A stretch of DNA of 47,827 bases from Burkholderia ambifaria (GTDB taxonomy: Bacteria; Pseudomonadota; Gammaproteobacteria; Burkholderiales; Burkholderiaceae). The stretch spans positions 105,072 through 152,898 of the forward strand of contig NZ_LKPJ01000005.1 in NCBI RefSeq assembly GCF_001443045.1, written 5' to 3'. The notes beneath the pieces are model-generated. The model was not told the DNA's origin and made no database searches. It saw only the letters and a list, made by a program, of their open reading frames with translations. Shown piece by piece: positions 36,575-45,463 of the stretch (position 1 is the first letter of the stretch; the number at the start of each line of letters is the position of its first letter). The translations under genes and the position numbers were made by a program.

Positions 36575-36830
36575 AGCCGCCGGTCACCGGCGGAAAAAAC
36601 GCGACCTCGCAGCCGTCGGTAAGCCGCGTCTCCGGGTCGGTCATCTCGTGATTGCACGCCATGCGCAACGCGCGCCCTTCGGCGAGCGTCTCGGCCCACG
36701 CGCCGCCGCGCAGGCGCAGCCATGCGCGTACGTCGCCGACGGTCGTCACGCCGTCCGGCACGTCGGCCTGCTCGTCGGATACGCCTAGCGCCTCGCGCAC
36801 GCTTGCAAAGAATTTCAGCTGAATCTTCAT
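36573..36830 (-). CDS. moaD: Molybdopterin synthase sulfur-carrier subunit MoaD
   Basis: 85-aa ubiquitin-like sulfur carrier. MKIQLKFFASVREALGVSDE at the N-terminus and the ending FPPVTGG, whose terminal Gly-Gly is thiocarboxylated by MoeB, are diagnostic. The start is taken as the ATG at 36830, which matches the family N-terminus. An ATG at 36845 (5 residues longer, 4 nt from the moeA stop) is the alternative. Neither has a good ribosome-binding site, so coupling to moeA is likely. The last repeat copy of the downstream array touches its stop codon. Confidence 0.92.
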   Translation of the reverse strand: MKIQLKFFASVREALGVSDEQADVPDGVTTVGDVRAWLRLRGGAWAETLAEGRALRMACNHEMTDPETRLTDGCEVAFFPPVTGG

Positions 36831-36849
36831 AGGTCGGGAAGCCATCGCA

Positions 36850-38097
36850 TTACGACAGCAGTTCGGAAAACGGAATGAAACGCACGGTCTCGCCCGCGCT
36901 GATCGCGTGCTGCGGCGGATTGTCGATCAGGCCGTCGCCCCAGACCGTCGACGTCAGCACCGCCGAACTCTGGTTCGGGAACAGATCGAGACCGCCGGCG
37001 GCATTGACGCGCGCGCGCAGGAATTCGTTGCGCCGGTCGCCCTTGCTTTGCGAGAAGTCCGCGCGCAGCGACAGCGCGCGCGGCGCGACGTCGCGCACGC
37101 CGGACAGGCGCAGCAGGAACGGCCGCACGAACAGCAGGAACGTGACGAAGCTTGACACGGGGTTGCCCGGCAGCCCGATGAAGTGCGCATCGGGGCGTGC
37201 GTCGCCGCGGCGCACCGCGCCGAACGCGAGCGGCTTGCCGGGCTTCATCGCGATCTGCCACAGCGCGAGCCGCCCTTCGGCCTCGACTGCCGGTTTCACG
37301 TGATCCTCGTCGCCGACCGATACGCCACCGCTCGTCAGGATCACGTCGTGATCGCGCGTGGCCTCGCGCAGCGTGTCGCGCGTCGCGGCGAGCGAATCGG
37401 ACACGATCCCGTAGTCGGTCACATGGCAGCCGAGCCGCTCGAGCAGCCCGCGCAACGTGAAACGGTTCGAGTTGTAGATCGCACCGGGTTTCAGCGGCTC
37501 GCCGGGCATCGTCAGTTCGTCGCCGGTGAAGAACACCGCGACGCGAGTCCGCCGCGCGACCGACAACTGCGCACAGCCGACCGATGCGGCGAGGCCGAGC
37601 GCCTGCGGCATGAGCCGCGTGCCGGCCGGAAGGATCACCGCCCCCTGGCGGATGTCCGCGCCCTGCGCGGTGATCCATTCACCGGCCTTCGGCGTGTGCA
37701 GGATCTCGACCGCATCGCCGTCGGCCGACGCCTGTTCCTGCATCACGACGGCGTCGGCGCCGGGCGGCACCGTCGCACCGGTGAAGATCCGCGCGGCCGT
37801 ACCCGCCGCGAGCGGCACGGCCGGATGGCCGGCCGGGATCCGCTGCGACACCGGCAGGCGCCGTTCGCCGTGCAGCAGGTCCGCGACGCGCACCGCATAG
37901 CCGTCCATCGCGCTCGTATGCATCGGCGGCACGTCGAGCGGCGAGCTCACGTCGGCCGCCAGCACGCGGCCGAGCGCATCGAGCGTCGCGACGGTTTCGG
38001 CGCCGGGCAGCGGCTTCGCAGCTTCGAGCAGCGCGGCGAGCGCTTCCGCGGTCGACAGCATCGGCGCGCGCGGCGCCACGGAATTCGGATTCGACAT
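36850..38097 (-). CDS. moeA: Molybdopterin molybdenumtransferase MoeA
   Basis: 415-aa enzyme that inserts molybdate into adenylylated molybdopterin. PPMHTSAMDGYAVRVADL, IFTGATVPPGADAVVMQE, the MPT-binding FFTGDEL and LTSGGVSVGDEDH, and GLPGNPVSSFVTFLLFVRPF are family landmarks in order. The length matches E. coli MoeA (411). The next gene, moaD, starts 4-19 nt downstream. A TACAAT -10 box lies 36 nt upstream of the ATG. It lies downstream of thrC on the same strand, behind a terminator-like stem. Confidence 0.95.
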   Translation of the reverse strand: MSNPNSVAPRAPMLSTAEALAALLEAAKPLPGAETVATLDALGRVLAADVSSPLDVPPMHTSAMDGYAVRVADLLHGERRLPVSQRIPAGHPAVPLAAGTAARIFTGATVPPGADAVVMQEQASADGDAVEILHTPKAGEWITAQGADIRQGAVILPAGTRLMPQALGLAASVGCAQLSVARRTRVAVFFTGDELTMPGEPLKPGAIYNSNRFTLRGLLERLGCHVTDYGIVSDSLAATRDTLREATRDHDVILTSGGVSVGDEDHVKPAVEAEGRLALWQIAMKPGKPLAFGAVRRGDARPDAHFIGLPGNPVSSFVTFLLFVRPFLLRLSGVRDVAPRALSLRADFSQSKGDRRNEFLRARVNAAGGLDLFPNQSSAVLTSTVWGDGLIDNPPQHAISAGETVRFIPFSELLS

Positions 38098-38133
38098 CGA
38101 TGGAATCGGGGGATCGTTGGAGTCAATACGTCA

Positions 38134-38139
38134 TTGTAG
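38134..38139 (-). promoter_or_regulatory. Candidate moeA -10 box
   Basis: TACAAT on the minus strand, 36 nt before the moeA ATG, so with a normal short leader. The -35 region is GC-rich and shows no clear hexamer. Confidence 0.4.
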
Positions 38140-38259
38140 CGACGCCGTCGCGCGGACGTGCGATATGCGCGGACATGCGAAAACTGTGATCGGCGCGAAA
38201 GCGCGGCACTGGCACTTGTTTCGCGCGGCACCGGACGGCATGCGCGCGCACGGCCGCCG

Positions 38260-38313
38260 CCAAACGAAACGGCCGGAACCCCGATCCGTGAGACGAATCG
38301 GCATTCCGGCCGT
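38260..38313 (-). terminator. Terminator-like stem after thrC
   Basis: On the minus strand ACGGCCGGAA (38313-38304) pairs with TTCCGGCCGT (38278-38269), with a partly paired interior (CCGAT/ATCGG), followed by TTCGTTTGG. The T-run is interrupted. It separates thrC from moeA. Confidence 0.6.
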
Positions 38314-38354
38314 CCAGCACCGCCGGCCTTGCGACCCGGTGGCCCGACGCTACG

Positions 38355-39806
38355 TTACGCGCCCGTATGCGCGGCGATGAAGTCCTTCACCTGCTGCGCG
38401 TCGGCCTTCACGACCTCGAAACGCTGCGGCAGCGCCTCGAGCCCGTCGAATGCGGCCGGCCGCTCGGCTTCGCGATCGAGCGCTTCGCGGATCGTCTCGC
38501 CGAACTTGATCGGCTGGGCCGTTTCGAGCACGACCATCGGCACGCCCGCATCGAGATGCTCGCGCGCGACCTTCACGCCGTCGGCCGTGTGCGTATCGAT
38601 CATCGTGTCGTAGCGCGAGAACACGTCGCGGATCGTCGCGATGCGGTCCGGGTGGCTGCTGCGGCCCGACACGAAGCCGAACTCGGCCACGCGCGCGAAA
38701 TCGCCGCTCGCCGCGAGATCGAACCCGCCCTTCTCCTCGACGTCGCGGAACAGCTGCATCACACGTGCCGGATCGCGGCCGAGCAGGTCGAACACGAAGC
38801 GCTCGAAGTTCGACGCCTTCGAGATATCCATGCTCGGGCTGCTCGTGTGATACGTGTTCTCCGCGCTGCGCACGCGATATGCGCCGGTGCGGAAGAACTC
38901 GTCGAGCACGTCGTTCTCGTTGGTCGCGACCACGAGCTTCGCGATCGGCAGGCCCATCATCCGTGCGATGTGGCCCGCGCAGACGTTGCCGAAGTTGCCC
39001 GACGGCACCGTGAACGACACGCGCTCGTCATTGGACTGCGTCGCCGCGAAATAGCCCTTGAAGTAGTACACGACCTGCGCGACGACGCGCGCCCAGTTGA
39101 TCGAGTTGACGGTGCCGATCTTCTGCTGCGCCTTGAACGCGTGATCGTTCGATACGGCCTTCACGATGTCCTGGCAGTCGTCGAACACGCCTTCGACCGC
39201 GAGGTTGAAGATGTTCGGATCCTGCAGGCTGAACATCTGGGCCGTCTGGAACGCGCTCATCTTCTTGTGCGGCGACAGCATGAACACGCGCACGCCGGCC
39301 TTGCCGCGCATCGCGTATTCGGCCGCGCTGCCCGTGTCGCCCGACGTCGCGCCGAGAATGTTCAGCGCTTCGCCGTGCTTCGCGAGCGTGTACTCGAACA
39401 GGTTGCCGAGCAGCTGCATCGCCATGTCCTTGAACGCGAGCGTCGGGCCGTTCGACAACTCGAGCAGCGACAGTGCCGCGCCGTTCTCGGTGCCGAGCGT
39501 CTTCAGCGGCGTGATGTCGGACGCGTTCTCGCCGTGGCGCGTGTTGCTGTACACGGCCGCCGTGTACGTGCGGCGCGTGATCGCGCGCAGGTCGTCGGCC
39601 GGCACGTCGTCGCAGAACTTCGACAGGATCTCGAACGCGAGATCCGCGTACGGCAGCGTGCGCCAGCGCGCGAGTTCGTCGGCGGACACCTTCGGGTACT
39701 CGGCCGGCAGGTACAGCCCGCCGTCCTTCGCAAGACCGCCGAGCAGGATGTCGGAGAACGTGTGGCGCTCGCCGATGCCGGCGCCGCGCGTGGAGATGTA
39801 GTTCAT
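38355..39806 (-). CDS. thrC: Threonine synthase
   Basis: 483-aa PLP enzyme converting O-phospho-homoserine to threonine. NYISTRGAG at the N-terminus, GPTLAFKDMAMQ with the PLP Lys126, ILGATSGDTGSAAEYAMRGK and VPSGNFGNVCAGHIARMMGL (phosphate-binding loops) are typical of the long fungal/proteobacterial type. There are two adjacent ATGs (39809 and 39806). The second is chosen because AGGA is 8 nt from it. It starts 17 nt after the hom stop and ends the alaA-hom-thrC run. Confidence 0.95.
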   Translation of the reverse strand: MNYISTRGAGIGERHTFSDILLGGLAKDGGLYLPAEYPKVSADELARWRTLPYADLAFEILSKFCDDVPADDLRAITRRTYTAAVYSNTRHGENASDITPLKTLGTENGAALSLLELSNGPTLAFKDMAMQLLGNLFEYTLAKHGEALNILGATSGDTGSAAEYAMRGKAGVRVFMLSPHKKMSAFQTAQMFSLQDPNIFNLAVEGVFDDCQDIVKAVSNDHAFKAQQKIGTVNSINWARVVAQVVYYFKGYFAATQSNDERVSFTVPSGNFGNVCAGHIARMMGLPIAKLVVATNENDVLDEFFRTGAYRVRSAENTYHTSSPSMDISKASNFERFVFDLLGRDPARVMQLFRDVEEKGGFDLAASGDFARVAEFGFVSGRSSHPDRIATIRDVFSRYDTMIDTHTADGVKVAREHLDAGVPMVVLETAQPIKFGETIREALDREAERPAAFDGLEALPQRFEVVKADAQQVKDFIAAHTGA

Positions 39807-39823
39807 CATGTCGTTCCTGGCCC

Positions 39824-41152
39824 TCAGTTCAGCGCTTCCATGCGCAGCTTCGTCACCTTCGAGACCACCGTCGAGAGGTTCTCGATCTGCACGATCGCCG
39901 CATTGACGTTCTTCTCGAGCGTGACGTGCGTGATCAGGATGATGTCGGTTTCGCCGTTCGCGTCGTCGACCTGTTCCGACTCCTTCTGCAGCAGCGCGTC
40001 GATCGAGATGCCCGATGCGGCGAGGATGCGCGTGATGTCGGCGAGCACGCCCGTCTGGTCGGCCACGCGCAGGCGCAGGTAGTAGCCGCTCGTCACTTCG
40101 TCGATCGGCAGGATCGGCGTGTTCGACAGGCTGTCCGGCTGGAACGCGAGGTGCGGCACGCGATGCTCCGGGTCGGCCGTATGCAGGCGCGTGACATCGA
40201 CGAGATCCGCGACGACCGCCGATGCGGTCGGCTCCGCGCCGGCACCCTTGCCGTAGTACAGCGTCGTGCCGACCGCGTCGCCGTGCACGACGACCGCGTT
40301 CATCGCGCCCTCGACGTTCGCGAGCAGGCGCTTCTCGGGAATCAGCGTCGGGTGCACGCGCAGTTCGATGCCTTTTTCGGCGCGGCGCGTGATGCCGAGC
40401 AGCTTGATCCGGTAGCCGAGCTCTTCCGCATAGCGGATATCGGTCGCGTCGAGCTTGCTGATGCCTTCGACGTACGCGCGATCGAACTGGACCGGCACGC
40501 CGAACGCGATCGCGCTCATGATGGTCGCCTTGTGCGCGGCGTCGACGCCTTCGATGTCGAAGGTCGGATCGGCTTCCGCGTAGCCGAGCTCCTGCGCGGC
40601 CTTCAGCGCGGTCGCGAAGTCGAGCCCGCGGTCGCGCATTTCCGACAGGATGTAGTTCGTCGTGCCGTTGATGATGCCCGCGATGTACTGGATGCGGTTG
40701 GCGGTCAGGCCTTCGCGCAGCGCCTTGATGATCGGGATGCCGCCGGCGACGGCCGCCTCGAACGCGACCATCACGCCCTTTTCGCGCGCGGCCTCGAAGA
40801 TCTCGGTGCCGTGCACCGCGAGCAGCGCCTTGTTCGCCGTCACGACGTGCTTGCCGTTCGCGATCGCGCGCAGCACGAGCTCGCGCGCGATGCCCGTGCC
40901 GCCGATCATCTCGGCGATGATCGCGATCGACGGATCGTCGACGACCGCGTTGAAGTCGTCGGTGATCTGCGCGGCGCCGGCGTTGCCGCCGAGCGCAGCC
41001 TGCGCCTTGGCCGGGTTGCGCACCGCAATGCGCGCAATCTCGATGCCGCGCCCCGCGCGTCGCTTGATTTCTTCCTGGTTGCGGTGCAGCACCGTGAAGG
41101 TGCCGCTACCGACGGTGCCGAAGCCCAACAGGCCAACTTTGATCGGTTCCAT
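39824..41152 (-). CDS. hom: Homoserine dehydrogenase
   Basis: 442-aa NAD(P)-dependent enzyme reducing aspartate semialdehyde to homoserine. The Rossmann loop is GLLGFGTVGSG near residue 7. VVTANKALLAVHG, AAVAGGIPIIKALREGL and GIINGTTNYILSEM are catalytic-core motifs. A C-terminal ACT domain (about 355-430) suggests threonine feedback control. The ATG at 41152 gives the family start MEPIKVGLLGFG; the open frame further upstream is a shadow of alaA. It lies 53 nt after the alaA stop. The kinase domain is absent, so aspartate kinase is encoded elsewhere. Confidence 0.95.
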   Translation of the reverse strand: MEPIKVGLLGFGTVGSGTFTVLHRNQEEIKRRAGRGIEIARIAVRNPAKAQAALGGNAGAAQITDDFNAVVDDPSIAIIAEMIGGTGIARELVLRAIANGKHVVTANKALLAVHGTEIFEAAREKGVMVAFEAAVAGGIPIIKALREGLTANRIQYIAGIINGTTNYILSEMRDRGLDFATALKAAQELGYAEADPTFDIEGVDAAHKATIMSAIAFGVPVQFDRAYVEGISKLDATDIRYAEELGYRIKLLGITRRAEKGIELRVHPTLIPEKRLLANVEGAMNAVVVHGDAVGTTLYYGKGAGAEPTASAVVADLVDVTRLHTADPEHRVPHLAFQPDSLSNTPILPIDEVTSGYYLRLRVADQTGVLADITRILAASGISIDALLQKESEQVDDANGETDIILITHVTLEKNVNAAIVQIENLSTVVSKVTKLRMEALN

Positions 41153-41205
41153 GCTGCGTGTGATCGATGAGTAAGAGTGAATGAATACCGGGTGATCCTG
41201 TCCGC

Positions 41206-42444
41206 TCAGACAGAATGGCGCTTGCGGTAGCCGTCGAGGAAGCGCGCGATCCGGTTGATCGAATCGGTCAGGTCGTCGAGATTCGGCAGGAACACCACGC
41301 GGAAGTGATCCGGGGCCGCCCAGTTGAAGCCCGTCCCCTGCACGAGCAGCACGCGTTCCTCGAGCAACAGGTCGAGGATGAACTGCTGGTCGTTCTGGAT
41401 CGGATAAAGCTTCGGATCGAGGCGCGGGAACATGTACAGCGCGGCCTGCGGCTTCACGCAGGTCACGCCGGGAATCGACGTGAGCATGTCGTACGCGAGC
41501 TCGCGCTGCTTGTACAGGCGCCCGCTCGGCACGATCAGCTCGTTGATGCTCTGGTAGCCGCCGAGCGCGGTCTGGATCGCGAACTGCCCGGGCACGTTCG
41601 CACACAGGCGCATCGACGAAAGGATCCCCAGGCCTTCCAGGTAATCCTTCGCGCGCCGGCGGTTGTCGCCGCCGAGGCCCGACACGGCCATCCAGCCCGC
41701 GCGGTAGCCGCACGAGCGATAGCTCTTCGACAGGCTGTTGAACGTGACGGTGATCACGTCTTCCGACAGCGAACCCAGCGCGGTGTGCTCGAGCTCGTCG
41801 TAGACGATCTTGTCGTAGACCTCGTCGGCGAACACGATCAGCCCGTGCTGGCGCGCGATCTCGAGCAATTCGAGCAGCAATTCGTCGGAATAAAGCGCGC
41901 CGGTCGGGTTATTCGGGTTGATCACGACGATCGCCTTGGTGTTCGGCGTGATCTTGCGGCGGATGTCGTCGAGGTCGGGCATCCACGCGTTCTGCTCGTC
42001 GCACACGTAGTGCACGGGCGTGCCGCCCGACAGGCTCACGGCGGCCGTCCACAGCGGGTAGTCGGGCGCCGGCAGCAGCACCTCGTCGCCGTCGTTCAGG
42101 AGCGCCTGGGTCGCCATCACGATCAGCTCGGACGCGCCGTTGCCGATGTAGATGTCGTCGAGGCCGACGCCCACGACGCCCTTTTGCTGCGTGTAGTGCA
42201 TCACGGCCTTGCGGGCCGAGAACACGCCCTTCGAATCCGAATAGCCGGACGACGCCGGCAAATTGCGGATCATGTCCTGGATGATCTCGTCCGGCGCGTC
42301 GAACCCGAACGGCGCGAGGTTGCCGATGTTCAGCTTGATGATGCGGTGGCCTTCTTCCTCGAGGCGCTTCGCGTGCTCGAGCACCGGGCCACGGATGTCG
42401 TAGCAGACGTTGAGCAGCTTGTTCGACTTCTGAATCGGTTTCAC
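41206..42444 (-). CDS. alaA: Alanine-forming aminotransferase AlaA (YfbQ-like)
   Basis: 412-aa class I PLP aminotransferase with strong likeness to E. coli AlaA, which makes alanine from pyruvate and glutamate. The opening NVCYDIRGPVLEHAKRLEEE is almost that of YfbQ. NPNNPTGA (177-184), FADEVYDKIVYDE and the PLP Lys240 in FNSLSKSYRSCGYRAGW follow. The start is GTG at 42444; no in-frame ATG is near and the family N-terminus begins there. AGGA lies about 14 nt upstream. It leads the alaA-hom-thrC run. Valine-pyruvate (AvtA) or AlaC-type function is less likely. Confidence 0.9.
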   Translation of the reverse strand: MKPIQKSNKLLNVCYDIRGPVLEHAKRLEEEGHRIIKLNIGNLAPFGFDAPDEIIQDMIRNLPASSGYSDSKGVFSARKAVMHYTQQKGVVGVGLDDIYIGNGASELIVMATQALLNDGDEVLLPAPDYPLWTAAVSLSGGTPVHYVCDEQNAWMPDLDDIRRKITPNTKAIVVINPNNPTGALYSDELLLELLEIARQHGLIVFADEVYDKIVYDELEHTALGSLSEDVITVTFNSLSKSYRSCGYRAGWMAVSGLGGDNRRRAKDYLEGLGILSSMRLCANVPGQFAIQTALGGYQSINELIVPSGRLYKQRELAYDMLTSIPGVTCVKPQAALYMFPRLDPKLYPIQNDQQFILDLLLEERVLLVQGTGFNWAAPDHFRVVFLPNLDDLTDSINRIARFLDGYRKRHSV

Positions 42445-42760
42445 GACGACACGTTTCCTGGGTTGGCCTTGCGGCCGGGGGACGGGATCAAAACTGGAGA
42501 GCGGCCGGTCTGTGCGCGCTGTCTAGACTGGGAAAAAGCGGGCGGTCGGACGCAGCTTGTGGCGACGCACGATGCAAGTGGCGCCCGGGGGCGACCAAAA
42601 AGTTATAATTTAGCGGATTTTGGCCGACTTTCGCAATGCACCATGGCCGCTGCGGGCCCGCGCCGTCAGGCGTCCCGCGCGCGCCGGGTCGCGAAACCGG
42701 CCGCCCGGGCCCGTGCGGCCCTTGCCAGACATTCCCTCCACGGAACCGCGGAATACCGAT
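42445..42760. other. Divergent control region between alaA and the Mth938-like gene
   Basis: 316 bp without a gene. An AT-rich island around 42598-42622 stands out in GC-rich DNA. It has TATAAT at 42604-42609 on the plus strand and, overlapping on the minus strand, a weak promoter (TTGCGA, 18 bp, TAAATT) for alaA. This gives leaders of about 150 nt on both sides. No clear dyad or terminator was seen. Confidence 0.4.
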
Positions 42761-43135
42761 TTGAAACTGCACCAGGACACGAGCGGCGCGCTCAACACCG
42801 TCACCGGCTACGGCCCCGATTATGTCGACGTCAATCTCCAACGCCACGAAGGCAGCGTCATCGTGCTGCCCGGCGCGCCGGTGCGGGACTGGCCCGTGTC
42901 GTCGTTCGACGCGCTCGCGCCCGAGCATTTCGCGATGCTGCTCGACCCGGCACCCGAACTCGTGATCTTCGGCAGCGGCGCGCGGCTGCGCTTCCCGCAC
43001 CCGCGGCTCGTGGCCGCGCTCACGGCCAAGCGGATCGGCGTCGAGACGATGGATTTCCAGGCCGCCTGCCGTACCTACAACATCCTGATGGCCGAGGGCC
43101 GCAAAGTCGCCGCCGCGCTCTTAATTGAACGTTAA
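42761..43135 (+). CDS. Mth938-like domain protein (DUF498 family)
   Basis: 124-aa protein of the Mth938/NDUFAF3-like family, a small alpha/beta fold of uncertain function in bacteria; the human homologue helps assemble respiratory complex I. Visible motifs are LNTVTGYGPDYVDVNLQRHE, VIFGSGARLRFPHPRLVAAL and the C-terminal GRKVAAALLIE. The start is taken as TTG at 42761 with GGAA upstream, because the family N-terminus begins there. The open frame to 42620 adds an Arg/Pro-rich stretch without homology. It is transcribed towards the arn genes but is separated from them by 136 bp. Confidence 0.8.
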   Translation: MKLHQDTSGALNTVTGYGPDYVDVNLQRHEGSVIVLPGAPVRDWPVSSFDALAPEHFAMLLDPAPELVIFGSGARLRFPHPRLVAALTAKRIGVETMDFQAACRTYNILMAEGRKVAAALLIER

Positions 43136-43271
43136 TCCCCGATGCGGTAAAACTCGGGCCGGCGCACCGGGTCGATCCCCGGATCATCATCCGGATCGAT
43201 CACCGGCAGCCCGCCCGCCTCCGGCGCAACCCGCCGGCGGCCCATCACAACAACCAACAGGCTGAAAATCC

Positions 43272-44948
43272 ATGAACGATACGCCGTCGAGGCTACCGCT
43301 CAATCGCATCACGCTCGCCCTCCTGCTCGTCGCGCTCGCGATCGTCTGGTTCGCGCCGCTCGGGCTGCGCCACCTGATCCCGAGCGACGAAGGCCGCTAC
43401 GCGGAGATGGCTCGCGAAATGTTCGTCACCGGCGACTGGATCACGCCGCGCTACAACGGCTACAAGTACTTCGAAAAGCCGCCGCTGCAGACCTGGCTGA
43501 ACGCGCTCACGTTCGCGTGGTTCGGCATCGGCGAATGGCAGGCGCGCCTCTACACGGGCCTCGCCAGCTTCGCCGGCGTGCTGCTGGTCGGCTTCACGGG
43601 CGCGCGCCTGTTCAATCCGCTGTCGGGCTTCCTCGCGGCCGTCGTGCTCGCGTGCTCGCCGTACTGGAACCTGATGGGCCACTTCAACGCGCTCGACATG
43701 GGGCTCGCGTTCTGGATGGCGCTGTCGCTCTGCGCGCTGCTGCTCGCGCAGCGCCCCGGGCTGCGCGCGAGCGCGGTGCGCGGCTGGATGTGGATATGCT
43801 GGGCCGCGATGGCGTTCGCCGTGCTGTCCAAGGGCCTCGTCGGCCTGATCCTCCCGGGCGCCGTCCTGGTGCTCTATACGCTGATCGCCCGCGACTGGGC
43901 GCTGTGGAAACGGCTGTACCTGGTGAGCGGCCTCGTGATCTTCTTCGCGATCGTCACGCCATGGTTCGTGCTCGTCCAGCAGCGCAACCCCGAGTTCTTC
44001 AACTTCTTCTTCATCGTCCAGCAGTTCCGCCGGTACCTGACCCCCGAACAGAACCGCCCGGGCCCGCTCTATTATTTCGTGCCGGTGCTGCTGGTCGGCT
44101 TCCTGCCGTGGCTCTCCGTCGCGTGGCAGAGCATCCGCCATGCGCTGCGCATGCCGCGCCAGCCGAACGGCTTCTCCCCGATGCTCGTGCTGCTGATCTG
44201 GAGCGCGTTCATCTTCCTGTTCTTCAGCGCGTCGCATTCGAAGCTGATCTCGTACGTGCTGCCGGTCGCGCCGGCACTTGCGCTGATGATCGGCGCATAC
44301 CTGCCGCTGATGACCGCCGAGCGGTTCCGCCGCCACCTGCTCGGCTACCTCGTGTTTCTCGTCGTCGCGGCGTTCGGAATCATCTTCCTCGCCTACCAGG
44401 GCGACGCACGCACGCCGAACGCGCTGTACCGCGCGTTCCAGATGTGGCTGTACGCAGGCCTCGCAGTCGCGGCCGCGCTGACGCTCGCGGCCGCGTGGCT
44501 CAACCGCCGCGCGGGCGTCGCGGCCGCGATCGCCGCGTTCGGCGCCGCATGGCTCGCGTTCGGCACGATCGGCGGCACCGGCCACGACGAATTCGGCCGC
44601 TACAGCTCGGGCGCGCTGCTCGCACCCGCCGTGCGCGCCGAACTGGCGAAGCTGCCGCCCGACACGCCGTTCTACTCGATCCAGATGCTCGATCACACGT
44701 TCCCGTTCTATATGGGCCACACGACGATCATGGTCCAGCGCCAGGACGAGCTCTCATTCGGGATCTCGGTCGAGCCGAACAAATGGATCCCGACCGTCGA
44801 CCAATGGATCGAACGCTGGAAGCAGGAAACCCATGCGCTCGCGATCATGCCGCCCGGCCAGTACGACACGCTGGTCAAGCAAGGCGTGCCGATGCGCGTG
44901 ATCGCGCGCGACAACCGCCGCGTGATCGTCGAGAAACCGCAATCGTAA
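43272..44948 (+). CDS. arnT: Undecaprenyl phosphate-aminoarabinose:lipid A glycosyltransferase ArnT
   Basis: 558-aa inner-membrane GT-C enzyme that transfers L-Ara4N from undecaprenyl phosphate to lipid A in the periplasm. The first periplasmic loop has IPSDEGRYAEMAREMF with Asp39-Glu40 (catalytic acid of the family). YNGYKYFEKPPLQTWLNAL follows, then about 12 further hydrophobic segments and a soluble periplasmic C-terminus with DHTFPFYMGHTTIMV. The length is normal. In Burkholderia arnT opens the arn cluster, as here, and L-Ara4N is reported as essential in B. cenocepacia. It lies 13 nt before the small carrier gene. Confidence 0.92.
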   Translation: MNDTPSRLPLNRITLALLLVALAIVWFAPLGLRHLIPSDEGRYAEMAREMFVTGDWITPRYNGYKYFEKPPLQTWLNALTFAWFGIGEWQARLYTGLASFAGVLLVGFTGARLFNPLSGFLAAVVLACSPYWNLMGHFNALDMGLAFWMALSLCALLLAQRPGLRASAVRGWMWICWAAMAFAVLSKGLVGLILPGAVLVLYTLIARDWALWKRLYLVSGLVIFFAIVTPWFVLVQQRNPEFFNFFFIVQQFRRYLTPEQNRPGPLYYFVPVLLVGFLPWLSVAWQSIRHALRMPRQPNGFSPMLVLLIWSAFIFLFFSASHSKLISYVLPVAPALALMIGAYLPLMTAERFRRHLLGYLVFLVVAAFGIIFLAYQGDARTPNALYRAFQMWLYAGLAVAAALTLAAAWLNRRAGVAAAIAAFGAAWLAFGTIGGTGHDEFGRYSSGALLAPAVRAELAKLPPDTPFYSIQMLDHTFPFYMGHTTIMVQRQDELSFGISVEPNKWIPTVDQWIERWKQETHALAIMPPGQYDTLVKQGVPMRVIARDNRRVIVEKPQS

Positions 44949-44961
44949 GGACGCCCACCGC

Positions 44962-45333
44962 ATGAATCCCGTTTCGTTCGTCTGCATCATCACCGGCGTG
45001 ATGCTCAACGCCTGTGCGCAACTGCTGCTGAAAGCCGGCGTCAACGCCGTTGGACACTTCGAATTCAGCCGTGCGAACCTCATCCCGGTCGGCCTGAAGA
45101 TCGCGACCCAGCTGCCGATCATCGGCGGCCTCGGCTGCTACGTGCTGAGCGTCGTCGTCTGGATCCTCGGGCTCTCGCGGGTCGACGTGTCGATCGCGTA
45201 TCCGATGCTGTCGCTCGGCTACGTGGTCAATGCGTTCGCCGCCTGGTACCTGTTCGGCGAAGTGCTGTCGGTGCAACGGCTCGTCGGCATCGGCATCATC
45301 CTGATCGGCGTGCTCGTGCTCGCGCGAAGCTGA
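44962..45333 (+). CDS. Four-helix EamA/SMR-like membrane protein, probable L-Ara4N flippase
   Basis: 123-aa membrane protein with four hydrophobic helices and the small-multidrug-resistance-like pattern NACAQLLLKAGVNAVG, SRVDVSIAYPMLSLGYVVN and FGEVLSVQRLVGIGIILIGV. It sits between arnT and arnB. In E. coli the ArnE/ArnF pair flips undecaprenyl-P-L-Ara4N across the inner membrane. Here only one such protein is present in the window, so it may act as a homodimer or pair with another gene outside it. The flippase role is inference from context. Confidence 0.75.
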   Translation: MNPVSFVCIITGVMLNACAQLLLKAGVNAVGHFEFSRANLIPVGLKIATQLPIIGGLGCYVLSVVVWILGLSRVDVSIAYPMLSLGYVVNAFAAWYLFGEVLSVQRLVGIGIILIGVLVLARS

Positions 45334-45388
45334 GCACGCCCCGCCGCGTTAAGCGTCCGCCTACAAAAAATCACGGTACGAATCCGCC

Positions 45389-45409
45389 AACCGGTGTTTA
45401 ATGCCGGTT
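45389..45409 (+). promoter_or_regulatory. Inverted repeat before arnB
   Basis: AACCGG (45389-45394), 9-nt centre containing TTTAAT, CCGGTT (45404-45409), in the 130-bp gap before arnB. It could be an operator, a weak terminator of the flippase gene, or a stem in the mRNA. No firm promoter hexamers were assigned. Confidence 0.3.
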
Positions 45410-45463
45410 TCGGGCCGGATCGCCCGACCCCTTTATTACACGCCATTACAGGCCAACGCGTTC

